A stretch of DNA of 33,557 nucleotides from an uncultured Clostridium sp. (GCA_900555075.1 USJO01000013.1:1-33557), one strand, 5' to 3'; counted from the first letter of the stretch, positions 15,111-23,743 are shown. A program made the numbers and translations. Notes: generated by a model not told the origin, from the sequence alone.

Positions 15111-15140
15111 TGAATATTTTTCTTTTTCTTTCAAATACTA
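15111..15140 (+). promoter_or_regulatory. Candidate sigma-G promoter for spoVT
   Basis: TGAATA and AATACTA are separated by 17 bases, one mismatch from the sigma-G consensus (TGAATA, CATnnTA). It ends about 20 bases before the spoVT ribosome site. In Bacillus spoVT is sigma-G dependent, which supports the reading. Confidence 0.55.
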
Positions 15141-15174
15141 TTTTTGAACATAAATAATTAAAGGAGGTAAAATT

Positions 15175-15729
15175 TTGAAAGCAACAGGCGTAGTTAGAAG
15201 AATTGATGATTTAGGCAGAATTGTTATCCCTAAGGAAATTAGAAGAACTTTGCATATTAAAGAGGGTGATCCACTTGAGATTTTTACAGACAAAGAAGGA
15301 GAAATTATTTTGAAGAAATATTCACCTATAGGTGAACTTTCTGAATTTGCAACAGGTTATGCTGAAACTCTTTCAAAAACAACAGGACATATTGCTTGTA
15401 TCACAGATAAAGACACCGTTATTGCTGTTTCTGGTGGTTCAAAAAAGGAATTCTTAGAGCAATCTTTAAGTCCTGAATTGGAAAAGGTTATTGAAAACAA
15501 AGAAATATATACAAGCAAGGCAAATAATGAAATTGCTTTACCTATTACCCAGAATGATAATAAGGAAAGGCGCTATAATTCACAAGTTATTTACCCAATT
15601 ATTTCTGATGGTGATGTTATAGGAAGTGTTATACTTCTTTCAAAGGAGCAAAATACTAAGATGGGAGATACTGAACTTAAGGTAGTTCAATCTGCAGCTG
15701 GGTTTTTAAGTAGTCAGATGGACGTTTAG
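15175..15729 (+). CDS. spoVT: Stage V sporulation protein T, forespore transcription regulator
   Basis: SpoVT is an AbrB-type regulator of forespore genes. The first 50 residues are the AbrB swapped-hairpin domain (MKATGVVRRIDDLGRIVIPK, then EIRRTLHIKEGDPLEIFT), and the rest is a GAF-like sensor domain (TTGHIACITDKDTVIAVSGG; VIYPIISDGDVIGSVILLS). The 184 residues match the family's 178-185. The start is TTG 15175-15177 behind AAGGAGGT. It is the only larger plus-strand gene in its area and has its own promoter and a strong terminator. Confidence 0.95.
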   Translation: MKATGVVRRIDDLGRIVIPKEIRRTLHIKEGDPLEIFTDKEGEIILKKYSPIGELSEFATGYAETLSKTTGHIACITDKDTVIAVSGGSKKEFLEQSLSPELEKVIENKEIYTSKANNEIALPITQNDNKERRYNSQVIYPIISDGDVIGSVILLSKEQNTKMGDTELKVVQSAAGFLSSQMDV

Positions 15730-15732
15730 TGC

Positions 15733-15766
15733 AAAAATTGAGAGGGCTTTGCCTCTCAATTTTTTT
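15733..15766 (+). terminator. Rho-independent terminator of spoVT
   Basis: TTGAGAGG and CCTCTCAA pair perfectly, extended by A/T pairs, with a GCTTTG loop and a run of seven T. Confidence 0.92.
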
Positions 15767-15830
15767 GTTATTGAATAGTGAATAATTAATAATTTAAAGT
15801 TTTTGACTTGGTTTTCAATTTTTTTGCTTT

Positions 15831-16160
15831 TTATATTAAATCTTTTACTGATTCACTTATTATTCTATTTACGTCTGCTAACATTATATTGAAGCGAACT
15901 TCTATATCGAAATATTCCTTTATTTGTTTGTCTCCATTTAATATATTGTACATTTCTTGAAGTTTTTTCATTTTTTCTGGATCGTCTTTTCCTTGGAAAG
16001 ACATTACTTGAACGTCGTATCTTATCTTTTCAAATTCATCTACCTTTTGTTTCATTTCTGGGTTTGAATTTAGGTTTTCTTTTGCTTTTTTATATTCTAA
16101 ATACTCATTGCTTTCTTGTATTGCTTTTGCTAAATTGTTAGCTTCATCATATACGTACAT
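15831..16160 (-). CDS. YlbF/YmcA family regulator
   Basis: The 109-residue all-helical protein has the family pattern: ANNLAKAIQESNEYLEYKKA at the start, then a middle helix with NPEMKQKVDEFEKIRYDVQ and a last helix FNIMLADVNRIISESVKDL. In Bacillus YlbF, YmcA and YaaT form a complex that aids RNase Y and affects competence and sporulation. Here it stands downstream of a glycosyltransferase gene; which of the family's paralogues it equals cannot be told. The start ATG has AGAGGAGG. It has a hairpin leader at 16183-16212. Confidence 0.85.
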   Translation of the reverse strand: MYVYDEANNLAKAIQESNEYLEYKKAKENLNSNPEMKQKVDEFEKIRYDVQVMSFQGKDDPEKMKKLQEMYNILNGDKQIKEYFDIEVRFNIMLADVNRIISESVKDLI

Positions 16161-16182
16161 ATTATTACCTCCTCTTTTTTTA

Positions 16183-16212
16183 AAGGGAACTGCACCAATT
16201 GGTCATTCCCTT
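16183..16212 (-). other. Hairpin between the glycosyltransferase and ylbF-like genes
   Basis: AAGGGAA/TTCCCTT enclose an inner ACCAATTGGT palindrome. A T run follows on the plus strand only, so as a minus-strand structure it is a leader hairpin rather than a terminator. Confidence 0.45.
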
Positions 16213-16235
16213 GCTTATTTTTTATAATTATGTGT

Positions 16236-17528
16236 TTAAGCATATGCCTGACGTTTTTTGAATGATAATAAGTTTGTAATTTCTGTTTCTGTTCCTTTTG
16301 CTTTTTTTACTTTTTGTGTTCTCTCCTGTAATATTTGATTTGCCTGTATTTGAGCCATTGTTTGGCATATTGCTTTTTCATACGTAAAATATGTATCTTG
16401 TGCAATTTTTGTCCAGTTATATTCATTTTTCACTTTTATTTTTGCTTGTTTTGTTATATTATTACATAGTTCTGGATTTAGTAGTAGTTCTAGTATTGAA
16501 TCTGCTAATGAATTTGGATTTCCAGCATAGCTTTTCATTCCATCTACTTTATGTTCTACTATTTCGTTTAATCCTCCAACATCAGATACAACTGTTGGAA
16601 CTCCTGCAAGCATTGCCTCTAATGCAACTATTCCGAATGGTTCATATGTACTTGGAAATACTGAAACATCAGCACATTTATACATTTTTGATACTTGTTT
16701 TGCATTTAAATATCCTGTAAAATAAACCTTCTGTCCTAATCCCATTGCTTCTACTTGTGCTTTTAATTCGTCTAACATTCCACCTTTTCCAGCTATTATT
16801 AGTTTTGCATCATTATATCCTTTTAATATTTTTGGCATTGCAGAAATTAAGTGTTGCACTCCTTTTTCATATACTAACCTTCCCATAAATAATATTATTT
16901 TTTCATTATCTGCTGCATATTGTCTTCTAAATTCATAGTCTCTTTCTACTCCAGTATATGAATTTATATTAATACCATTTGATATTACATTTATTTTTTC
17001 ATATGGCAATCCAAATAACCTTTGCAAGTCATTTTTCATAAATTTACTATTTACTATTACTTCTGATGATTCATATGTTAAAAGCCATTCTGTATCATTT
17101 ACATATCTTTGATTTTCATTATGTATTCCACTATTTCTTCCTGCTTCTGTGGCATGTATTGTACATACTAGAGGTGTTCCATATGAATTTTTTAATGTTT
17201 TTGCACTATATGCTACTAACCAATCGTGTGCATGTATAACATCAAATTTACCATTTTTGTCTATTAATTCACTTGCTTTTGCTACCAAGTTAAAATTCAA
17301 TTGTAAAATCCAGTCTATGAAATTGTTTGGATTAATCATATAGTTATCAACTCTATATACGTCTACTCCTTTGTCATTTTCATAATATGGTAAATCTCCT
17401 TCTCTATATGTAACTACTGTTACTTCGTGACCATCCTTAATAAGTCTTTTTGATAAATCGTGTACAACTCTAGCAATTCCGCCAACAATTCTTGGTGGAT
17501 ATTCCCATGTTAACATTAAAATTTTCAT
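16236..17528 (-). CDS. GT4 family glycosyltransferase (glycogen-synthase/sucrose-synthase-like)
   Basis: A GT-B fold sugar transferase using a nucleotide-sugar donor. The N-terminal domain starts MKILMLTWEYPPRIVGGIAR with the Gly-rich acceptor loop, and includes FDVIHAHDWL and IHATEAGRNSGIHNENQRYV. The C-terminal donor domain has ILFMGRLVYEKGVQHLISAM, the ADVSVFPSTYEPFGIVALEA motif with the EX7E pair, and AGVPTVVSDVGG. At 430 residues it is a normal GT4 enzyme. It is close to archaeal/clostridial GlgA-like enzymes, so glycogen, a cell-wall polymer or a glycolipid could be the product. Start ATG behind ATGGAGGG. Confidence 0.85.
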   Translation of the reverse strand: MKILMLTWEYPPRIVGGIARVVHDLSKRLIKDGHEVTVVTYREGDLPYYENDKGVDVYRVDNYMINPNNFIDWILQLNFNLVAKASELIDKNGKFDVIHAHDWLVAYSAKTLKNSYGTPLVCTIHATEAGRNSGIHNENQRYVNDTEWLLTYESSEVIVNSKFMKNDLQRLFGLPYEKINVISNGININSYTGVERDYEFRRQYAADNEKIILFMGRLVYEKGVQHLISAMPKILKGYNDAKLIIAGKGGMLDELKAQVEAMGLGQKVYFTGYLNAKQVSKMYKCADVSVFPSTYEPFGIVALEAMLAGVPTVVSDVGGLNEIVEHKVDGMKSYAGNPNSLADSILELLLNPELCNNITKQAKIKVKNEYNWTKIAQDTYFTYEKAICQTMAQIQANQILQERTQKVKKAKGTETEITNLLSFKKRQAYA

Positions 17529-17626
17529 TTATAATCCCTCCATAAATTTTCTTTTGTTAATACATTTTTTTTCAACATTATTTTATATTATATTTCGAGA
17601 AAAGTAAACATTTTTTAACAATTTTT

Positions 17627-17884
17627 TTAAAATAATTTTAGCAGTATTAAAAGTATTGCTCCCGGTATTCCCAATATGCCTACAAATATTGTTGTTACCA
17701 CATTTAAACCTATATGTAAATTAATTGATACTCCTACTTGATTAATAAAATATATTAAACACCCACCCAATAGTGAATTGAATATCAGTTTTAAAATTTT
17801 AAACATAGAAACTTTAAAAACCACTCCAACAATTAGCATACATATTATACAGCCTAAAATAATAATTACATTATTTAGCTCCAA
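17627..17884 (-). CDS. bofA: BofA-like inhibitor of pro-sigma-K processing
   Basis: BofA is a small polytopic membrane protein that holds the SpoIVFB protease inactive until engulfment. The product has two hydrophobic segments and the family's C-terminal block LNVVTTIFVGILGIPGAILL. Upstream lies a yaaL-like gene, as in the Bacillus recR-yaaL-bofA order. I chose TTG 17882-17884 because a run of seven G sits right before it; the ATG at 17899 is in frame but has no ribosome site. This gives 85 residues, the family length. Confidence 0.85.
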   Translation of the reverse strand: MELNNVIIILGCIICMLIVGVVFKVSMFKILKLIFNSLLGGCLIYFINQVGVSINLHIGLNVVTTIFVGILGIPGAILLILLKLF

Positions 17885-17930
17885 ATTAATCCCCCCCATT
17901 AATAGGTATGTCTTACTTTGGACAAATATT

Positions 17931-18158
17931 CTAGCCTATTCGTAATTTTAGTTCATTTATCATATCTAGTGAAAAGCCTTTTCGCTTTACCTCTTTTATC
18001 AAGTAATCTAATTTTGCTTTATGTGCTTTTATTTGGTATAAATAGTAATCAATAAGCTCTCCCTCCGCTTGTTCAAAATTTCTATTTGCAATATTTAATT
18101 CTGCTTTTGTTTGTAATATGCACTCTATAAGCTCTACATCAATTTTATTTTTTCTCAT
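17931..18158 (-). CDS. YaaL-like DUF2508 protein
   Basis: A small helical protein, MRKNKIDVELIECILQTKAE then QAEGELIDYYLYQIKAHKAK then LDYLIKEVKRKG, matching DUF2508/YaaL, which usually lies between recR and bofA. Here bofA follows, but recR is absent and a tRNA gene is upstream. ATG 18156-18158 has GAGGAG at 7 bases; the longer frame to 18191 has no ribosome site. Function unknown. Confidence 0.8.
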   Translation of the reverse strand: MRKNKIDVELIECILQTKAELNIANRNFEQAEGELIDYYLYQIKAHKAKLDYLIKEVKRKGFSLDMINELKLRIG

Positions 18159-18216
18159 AAACAATCTCCTCACAAATTGTATTTTATGCAATTTTTTGGA
18201 AATTATTTATTTTTTA

Positions 18217-18245
18217 TTGATATTTAATTAGTTTTACGCTATAAT
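18217..18245 (+). promoter_or_regulatory. Promoter of tRNA-Thr
   Basis: TTGATA and TATAAT with an exact 17-base spacer, ending 8 bases before the tRNA. Confidence 0.85.
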
Positions 18246-18253
18246 ATTTTTAT

Positions 18254-18329
18254 GCTATTATAGCTCAGTTGGTAGAGCAATTGATTCGTAATCAATAGGT
18301 CGCCAGTTCGATTCTGGCTAATAGCTCCA
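18254..18329 (+). tRNA. tRNA-Thr (anticodon CGU)
   Basis: All arms fold: acceptor GCTATTA/TAATAGC, D arm GCTC...GAGC, anticodon stem ATTGA/TCAAT with loop TTCGTAA (anticodon CGT), T arm GCCAG/CTGGC with TTCGATT, and an encoded CCA. It has its own promoter and terminator. Confidence 0.95.
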
Positions 18330-18330
18330 T

Positions 18331-18367
18331 AAAAAAATCCAATGGGAAATCCCATTGGATTTTTTTT
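18331..18367. terminator. Bidirectional terminator between tRNA-Thr and the cadherin-like gene
   Basis: AAAAAATCCAATGGG and CCCATTGGATTTTTT pair with an AAAT loop; A and T tracts on both sides allow it to serve both converging transcripts. Confidence 0.93.
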
Positions 18368-19811
18368 ATTTGAATCTTCTTCCTTTTATTGCTTTTGGTT
18401 CTTCGTCTGGTTTTTCGTTTGTTTCTTGTATTTCTGTTTCATCTTTAGCTATATCTATTGGTTCTACGTTTTCATTAATGTTTGCCATTTCTGGGTTTAA
18501 GGCTACACTTGCTCTTTGATTTAGGTTTTCTTTATTGTACTCTGCAAGTTTGGCTAATATTCTTTGATAGTTTTTGTAGTCATATGCAAAGTATATTGTT
18601 AATCCTACAAAGCTTGCTGCTACTATTAATAACATTCCTGATATTATTCTATCAAAATTTGCTGTTATCCAGCCTCCTACTGAGGCTCCTACTCCACTAA
18701 ACCAATTTTTTATTTTTTGCATTGTTGTTAGTGGTACTATTACTGGTTCGTCTTCTCTTTCTATGGTTATTTTATATGTTTTTTGCTCTTCTAATCCTTC
18801 TTCATTTGGTAATGTTACTTTTATTGTTATTTCATTTTTTCCTGCTTTTATTTCTTTGTTTCCTATTATTTCTACTTTTGCATTTTCTCTATTTGCTATT
18901 GCATCTACCTGTAGTTCTTTTACTGTATATGATAATTTTTCTAAACTCTTATATTCATATGTATTAAATACAAATTGTGGTTCTAATTTTAGTTCTACTT
19001 TTTGGTTGTTTTCATCTATATAACATATGCTTAATGTTTGTAGGTTTAATTCTGGTAATGCTCTTGTTGCATATATTTTATACGTACTTGTACTTCCGTC
19101 TTCTGCTGTTACAATTATTTCTACTGTATTGTCTCCTACTTGTAACTCTTCATTGCCTACTATTCTTACTGTTGCTCTCGAATGTTCTTGTGATGCTGCT
19201 ATGCTTAGTTTTGTGATTTCGTTTGGAACCATTACAGCATATTCTCTTACATTACTATTAAATTCTGGTGTTATTACTCCTTCTGCGATTTGTAATGAGC
19301 TTAATTTAGAATTGCTTGATTTTGTTGAAGTTGTTGGCGTTGAAGGATTTGATGGCTTTGTGGATGGTTTTGTAGGTGTGTTAGTCGATGGTTTTGTAGT
19401 TGGTGTTGATGGTGTGTTTGGAGTTGTCGGCGTTGTTGGGGTTGGTTGTTTAATAATTACACTTTTTGATGCACTTTGTGTTCCTTCTGTTTCACTAGCA
19501 TAATTGGCTACTAGACCTGAAGCATTAATAGTAATAGTTCCTGAACTTCCAGCAACACAAGAAATTGTTAATGATGATTGTGACATTAAATCAACATAAG
19601 TCTGGCTTAAAGTTCCATTGCTTGCAGATAAGTTAATTGCCCCAGCTTCATTACTACCAACTGAAACCGTAACATTAAAGCTTTCCCCTGGTGAAACTGT
19701 AGATTTCGAAGTAGTTATAGTTAAAGTTGCATTTGAAACAGTTGTTAATAGCAAGCCAACAATAATTATTATGCCTATTATTAATATACTTTTTGAAATT
19801 CTTTTATTCAT
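18366..19811 (-). CDS. Membrane-anchored surface protein with cadherin-like beta-sandwich domains
   Basis: The protein has a signal anchor at residues 8-27, an Ig-like Ser/Thr-rich domain (about 29-120), a Thr/Pro linker (about 122-165), two cadherin-like beta-sandwich modules (PF12733-like; about 168-250 and 255-352, each with a VGDNTVEIIV or AGKNEITIKV strand near its end), a membrane helix at 391-411 and a cytosolic tail rich in Glu/Asn ending KAIKGRRFK. It therefore spans or is anchored in the membrane with its domains outside. It follows the glucosaminidase gene by 22 bases in the same operon, so a role in cell-wall assembly or in holding that enzyme is plausible. No enzymatic domain is seen. 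Confidence 0.8.
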   Translation of the reverse strand: MNKRISKSILIIGIIIIVGLLLTTVSNATLTITTSKSTVSPGESFNVTVSVGSNEAGAINLSASNGTLSQTYVDLMSQSSLTISCVAGSSGTITINASGLVANYASETEGTQSASKSVIIKQPTPTTPTTPNTPSTPTTKPSTNTPTKPSTKPSNPSTPTTSTKSSNSKLSSLQIAEGVITPEFNSNVREYAVMVPNEITKLSIAASQEHSRATVRIVGNEELQVGDNTVEIIVTAEDGSTSTYKIYATRALPELNLQTLSICYIDENNQKVELKLEPQFVFNTYEYKSLEKLSYTVKELQVDAIANRENAKVEIIGNKEIKAGKNEITIKVTLPNEEGLEEQKTYKITIEREDEPVIVPLTTMQKIKNWFSGVGASVGGWITANFDRIISGMLLIVAASFVGLTIYFAYDYKNYQRILAKLAEYNKENLNQRASVALNPEMANINENVEPIDIAKDETEIQETNEKPDEEPKAIKGRRFK

Positions 19812-19833
19812 AATTATCTTTTGTCCCCCTTAT

Positions 19834-21738
19834 TTATAAAGAAATTTTACTCATATTCATTATGTGATTTTTGACTTTAACATAGTCTAGAGGTGTTATA
19901 TTTCCATCTCTATTTGCATCTCCTGCTAAGCTATAAATTCCTTCTAGCTTAGTTATATTCATTATATTATTTTTTATTTTAACATAATCTAAAGGTGTTA
20001 TCTTTCCATCACCATTTGCATCTCCAAGCATTATCACCGTATATTCTTGCTCTCCAATCTTAACCTTTGCACCTGTTCCAAAAATTTCGCCTTCTAGTAC
20101 TGCCTCTGGTATATCTGTTATCTTTGTATCCGGTGTTAGTCTTATATTTGTGCCTTCTATTTTATATTTTTCTACCGGTGCTTTTTGTATGTATGCTTCT
20201 GATATGTATCCTTGTGTTCCATCTTGTAATTTTACTCTGTACCATATGTGTCCATCTATTTTATAAGTTACTTTATCTATTATGGTTACTTGGGTTCCTA
20301 CTGGAAGTATCTTTTTTACACTTGTTTTTGTTGTTCCTGGTCCGTTTCTTAGGTTACACATTATTCCTATTGTTGCTGGTTCATTTACAATCTCTACAAC
20401 ATCCACATCCTTTAGATACTCTCTTGAGGCATATCCGATTAACGCTTCACTTCCATTATTGTAAAATATTTTGTCCCAATAACGTCCATCACTTGAGATT
20501 TCTTCTGCTCTTTCTATTCTAACAATTGTTGTTCCTTTTGGCACTTTTCCCTTTATGTCATAATTTGTTGAAGGTCCACTTCTTACTGTAAGCGGAGAAT
20601 ATAGTGTGTTTACTACTACATTTTCTGTATGTAATGATATTTTTCTTCCTGGTTTTATTGAAGCTGTGGTAGGCATATTTTCATATATAGGTACTATAAA
20701 GTTAAAGCTATTATTTAGAATACCTAAGCTTTCATATGCATCATAAACATCTAAACTTTCAGTATATGGTGCTGATACATTTTGTTGATATTGATGATTG
20801 TATAAACTATATTTACTTGCACTATCCACATGGTATTTTTGCAAATATAATGTATCTTGATAATTACCTATATATCCACCTTTTAAGAAAGATGCACCAC
20901 CATGAATAGCATATTCTGGGTTTGTCCATCCACTTGATTTTGCTCTTTCTAATCCATTTTTAATTATTTCCGGTGTTGAGCTTCCAGAAGCTCCTACATT
21001 AAAGTAGTTATAATATCCTGTATATGTTGTTGATACTCCTGTTTCAGAATCTGTATAAGTGTAATTTCCACTTATTAAACTACTTCCTCCATTTCCTTGT
21101 TCTTGTCTAATTCTTGCTGCTAAATGGTATGGACTTACGTTGTTTATTTTTCCAGCTTCATATATTATTTGTGCATAAGATTTGTTTAAAACCTCTGTTC
21201 CACCTTCTACATTTAAAAAGCTAATTGTGTCTGTGTCCATGAATGAACCTGCAAGTATTGACTTTACTCCTTCAAGAGTATGAACGCCTTCATTAAAAGA
21301 TAGTGTTTCAAATGCAAATATATAATCTTCATTTAGCCAGTTCCTTGGATCCATATAATATGATACTGTTTTGTTTGATGCACAATACCAACTTCCATTT
21401 TCTTTTAGGTTTAATCCACAGTCTGGGCATACCCAATCTGCTACGTTTCCTTTTGCTAATGTGTAATATAATAGACTCCTTGTATGTACCGCTGTTGTTT
21501 CATTGGCAAGAACTGTATTCCAATCTAAACCTGTGTATAAAATTGTAAAGTTCCAATTAGGATGTGATGTTTTTAATTCTTGTATATTTGTATATATTTC
21601 TTGATAATTTTCCAAATTTGATAAGTCATTTGTTCTTTGTCTTGCCTGTATCTCCCTATTGTAAATTATTTCAATTGCAAGATAGAATATTATGGCAAAC
21701 ACAAGTATGAACCTCAATGCCCTCTTTATTTTATTCAT
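19834..21738 (-). CDS. Secreted endo-beta-N-acetylglucosaminidase with SH3 and dockerin domains
   Basis: A signal/anchor helix at about residues 6-23 is followed by a leader containing a CxxC pair (WVCPDCGLNLK). Then comes a GH73-type glucosaminidase domain with YHLAARIRQEQGNGGSSLIS and YYNYFNVGASGSS. Two SH3b wall-binding modules follow (TVRSGPSTNYDIKGKVPKGT and MCNLRNGPGTTKTSVKKILP). The C-terminus is a dockerin: two calcium repeats, GDANGDGKITPLDYVKIKNN and GDANRDGNITPLDYVKVKNH. It probably cleaves peptidoglycan glycan strands outside the cell. Start ATG 21736-21738 follows GGAGGAAAC; an in-frame TTG 12 bases earlier lies inside that site. It is first in a two-gene operon with the cadherin-like protein. 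Confidence 0.87.
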   Translation of the reverse strand: MNKIKRALRFILVFAIIFYLAIEIIYNREIQARQRTNDLSNLENYQEIYTNIQELKTSHPNWNFTILYTGLDWNTVLANETTAVHTRSLLYYTLAKGNVADWVCPDCGLNLKENGSWYCASNKTVSYYMDPRNWLNEDYIFAFETLSFNEGVHTLEGVKSILAGSFMDTDTISFLNVEGGTEVLNKSYAQIIYEAGKINNVSPYHLAARIRQEQGNGGSSLISGNYTYTDSETGVSTTYTGYYNYFNVGASGSSTPEIIKNGLERAKSSGWTNPEYAIHGGASFLKGGYIGNYQDTLYLQKYHVDSASKYSLYNHQYQQNVSAPYTESLDVYDAYESLGILNNSFNFIVPIYENMPTTASIKPGRKISLHTENVVVNTLYSPLTVRSGPSTNYDIKGKVPKGTTIVRIERAEEISSDGRYWDKIFYNNGSEALIGYASREYLKDVDVVEIVNEPATIGIMCNLRNGPGTTKTSVKKILPVGTQVTIIDKVTYKIDGHIWYRVKLQDGTQGYISEAYIQKAPVEKYKIEGTNIRLTPDTKITDIPEAVLEGEIFGTGAKVKIGEQEYTVIMLGDANGDGKITPLDYVKIKNNIMNITKLEGIYSLAGDANRDGNITPLDYVKVKNHIMNMSKISL

Positions 21739-21750
21739 TGTTTCCTCCAA

Positions 21751-22009
21751 ATAATCGTTTATAGATGATTATAGTATATAATATCGAAAAATGTAAGTCA
21801 AGTAAAAAGAAACAAAAATTTCTGGAAATTTTGTCTTTGATTGCATAATTTATACATAAAAAAGTACAACATTTTTCAATGTTGCAACTTTTTAACTTCT
21901 AATAATACATCTTTTCCAAATATTTCAAAGTTTTGGTTCGTAGTGTTGGTCCTTCCTTATAATATTTTTAACCTTGTGAAACTTTAATCTTTCGTTTCTC
22001 TGCAAATAA
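21751..22009. other. Intergenic region between tyrS and the glucosaminidase gene
   Basis: It holds the tyrS terminator (21858-21895) and, nearer the glucosaminidase gene, an AT-rich stretch with a possible -10 (TATAAT-like at about 21773-21780 on the minus strand). No coding signal seen. Confidence 0.5.
21858..21895 (-). terminator. Probable terminator downstream of tyrS
   Basis: CAACATT and AATGTTG pair around GAAAA, extended by AAAAAGT/ACTTTTTT across a small internal loop, with a T run on the minus strand. Confidence 0.7.
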
Positions 22010-23236
22010 TTATTTTGCTTTTCCTATATAGTAATTTTTCTTTCCTCTTCTTACTATGATATATGTGTTTTCAATAAACATTTCTGTTTTTATTGTTTTT
22101 TCAATATCCGTTATTTTTTCTCCATTTATTGAAATTGCACCTGCTTCTATAAATTCTCTTGCTTCTCTTTTACTTTTTGCCACACCCATATTTACAAGCA
22201 AGTCTACCATATTTATACCAACTTCAACATCTTTAACTTCTTGTCCTTTAAATAAATTTTCAATGTCTTTTTTTGACAAGTCATTAAATTTATTATTAAA
22301 CAGATGATTAGCTAAGTCTACTGCCTTTTCATATTCTTCTTCTCCATGTAAAAAAGTTATTATTTCTCTTGCTAGAGCTTTATGTGCCTCTCTTAGCTCT
22401 GGATGATCTTTATTTTTTTTATCTAATTCTTCTATCTCTTCTTTTGATAAAAATGTGTATATTTTTAAATAATCTATAACCATTGAGTCTTCTACATTTA
22501 CAAAGAATTGATATAATTCATAACTTGATGTTTTTTCTTTATCAAGCCATAATGCATTTCCTTCGCTCTTTCCAAACTTATTTCCTTGTGAGTCTGTTAC
22601 AAGTGGCATTGTAAAGCCATATACTTCATCGCCTGTTGTTTTTCTTATTAAATCTATACCTGCTGTTATATTGCCCCATTGGTCTGAACCAGCACATTGT
22701 AAATTTACATTTTTATGTTCATGTAAATATTTAAAGTCTAATGCTTGTAATAACATATATGAAAATTCGGCATATGTAATACCTGAATCTAATCTTCTTC
22801 TTATAATGTCTTTATCAAGCATATAATTTATATTAAAGTATTTTCCATAATCTCTTAAAAAATCTAATACGTTTATGTTTTTAGTCCAATCATAATTATT
22901 TACAACATCAAATCCAAATAATTTTTCTACTTGACTTTTTAGTCCTGCTATATTTTTATCAACTTGTTCTTTTGAAATCATTGCTCTTTCTTTTGTAGGT
23001 CTTGGATCTCCTATCATACCCGTTGCTCCACCTATTAATAGATATGGATGATGTCCTGCTTCTTTTAATCTTTTTGAAATTAAAAAACTTGATAAATGTC
23101 CAACATGTAAACTATCTGCTGTTGGGTCAGTTCCTATATAAAAGCTCATTCCACCTTTATTTAGCTTTTCTTCTAATTCTGGACTTGAAATATCCTTTAT
23201 AAGTCCTCTCCATTTTAAATCTTCAAAAACCGTCAT
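22010..23236 (-). CDS. tyrS: Tyrosyl-tRNA synthetase
   Basis: It charges tRNA-Tyr. Class I signatures are visible: FYIGTDPTADSLHVGHL (HIGH-type motif HVGH), LQCAGSDQWGNITAG in the tyrosine pocket and KFGKSEGNALWL (KMSKS variant KFGKS). The C-terminus is an S4 RNA-binding domain (NMGVAKSKREAREFIEAGAI, VRRGKKNYYIG). The 408-residue length is standard. ATG 23234-23236 follows AAAGGAGGA. It stands alone and is preceded by a T-box leader that couples expression to uncharged tRNA-Tyr. Confidence 0.97.
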   Translation of the reverse strand: MTVFEDLKWRGLIKDISSPELEEKLNKGGMSFYIGTDPTADSLHVGHLSSFLISKRLKEAGHHPYLLIGGATGMIGDPRPTKERAMISKEQVDKNIAGLKSQVEKLFGFDVVNNYDWTKNINVLDFLRDYGKYFNINYMLDKDIIRRRLDSGITYAEFSYMLLQALDFKYLHEHKNVNLQCAGSDQWGNITAGIDLIRKTTGDEVYGFTMPLVTDSQGNKFGKSEGNALWLDKEKTSSYELYQFFVNVEDSMVIDYLKIYTFLSKEEIEELDKKNKDHPELREAHKALAREIITFLHGEEEYEKAVDLANHLFNNKFNDLSKKDIENLFKGQEVKDVEVGINMVDLLVNMGVAKSKREAREFIEAGAISINGEKITDIEKTIKTEMFIENTYIIVRRGKKNYYIGKAK

Positions 23237-23249
23237 CAAAAATTCCTCC

Positions 23250-23478
23250 TTTAAACAAGAAAGTCAAATCAATCCCTAAAGGACGATTTGACTCGTGGTA
23301 CCACCTTTATTCGTATAAGTTTTACTTATACCTCATTATAGCTTTGCGTAGCCACACGTTAATTACTTTAAGAAATGTATTTCGTAATTTTATATTCTGG
23401 TAGTTTCCAGCTCCCACTACCTCTCTTGATTTTGTAACTATAAAACACTACTTCGTTTCTTTTTAAACATAACTAATT
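23250..23478 (-). ncRNA. T-box leader of tyrS
   Basis: On the minus strand the leader has a long Stem I region with AGAGAGGTAGTGGGAGC, the near-universal T-box sequence AAGGTGGTACCACGA (23294-23309), and a terminator AGTCAAATC/GATTTGACT (23262-23293). The T-box sequence can pair with uncharged tRNA to form the antiterminator. UAC triplets suitable as tyrosine specifiers occur near 23380-23400, but I cannot fix the specifier by eye. Confidence 0.92.
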
Positions 23479-23491
23479 TAAATTATTAATT

Positions 23492-23520
23492 ATTATACTA
23501 TTAATATTCATAAATTGCAA
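23492..23520 (-). promoter_or_regulatory. Promoter of the tyrS T-box transcript
   Basis: TTGCAA and TATAAT with a 17-base spacer on the minus strand, just upstream of the T-box leader and back to back with the plus-strand promoter at 23528. Confidence 0.7.
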
Positions 23521-23527
23521 GCATTTG

Positions 23528-23556
23528 TTGACATTTTTTTTCTTTTATGTTATTAT
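23528..23556 (+). promoter_or_regulatory. Promoter of the 51-aa gene
   Basis: TTGACA and TATTAT with a 17-base spacer, 16 bases before the start codon. Confidence 0.7.
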
Positions 23557-23572
23557 TTTTTAGGTGATTTTA

Positions 23573-23728
23573 ATGAATGAAAAGAATAATGATATAGAAG
23601 TTATTGTAGATGATAATGGTGAAAACCTTGAAATTTCTCCGGTTTATAAACATCTTAATGTTGCTAAACCTAATCCAAAAGAAGACAAGAAAAATATTAT
23701 TATACCAGAGATTAAAAAGAAAAAATAA
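23573..23728 (+). CDS. Hypothetical protein, 51 aa, highly charged
   Basis: The product starts MNEKNNDIEVIVDDNGENLE, has a short middle (ISPVYKHLNVAKP) and ends in a Lys-rich tail (IPEIKKKK). No family recognised and no membrane or Cys motif. Support for translation: a near-consensus promoter, an AGGTGA ribosome site at proper spacing and clean coding-like codon use. It leads into the tRNA-Met gene, which has its own promoter. Confidence 0.6.
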   Translation: MNEKNNDIEVIVDDNGENLEISPVYKHLNVAKPNPKEDKKNIIIPEIKKKK

Positions 23729-23743
23729 TTTTTTGTTTTTTTC

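Noticed and set aside
18722..19503. Long plus-strand frames opposite the cadherin-like and glucosaminidase genes
   Set aside because: They are antisense shadows of Thr/Pro and Val-rich coding sequence, Leu/Val-rich, with no ribosome sites.
18366..19811. Cohesin domain at the N-terminus of the cadherin-like protein
   Set aside because: The N-terminal domain is about 90 residues and lacks cohesin hallmarks; it looks like an Ig-like domain.
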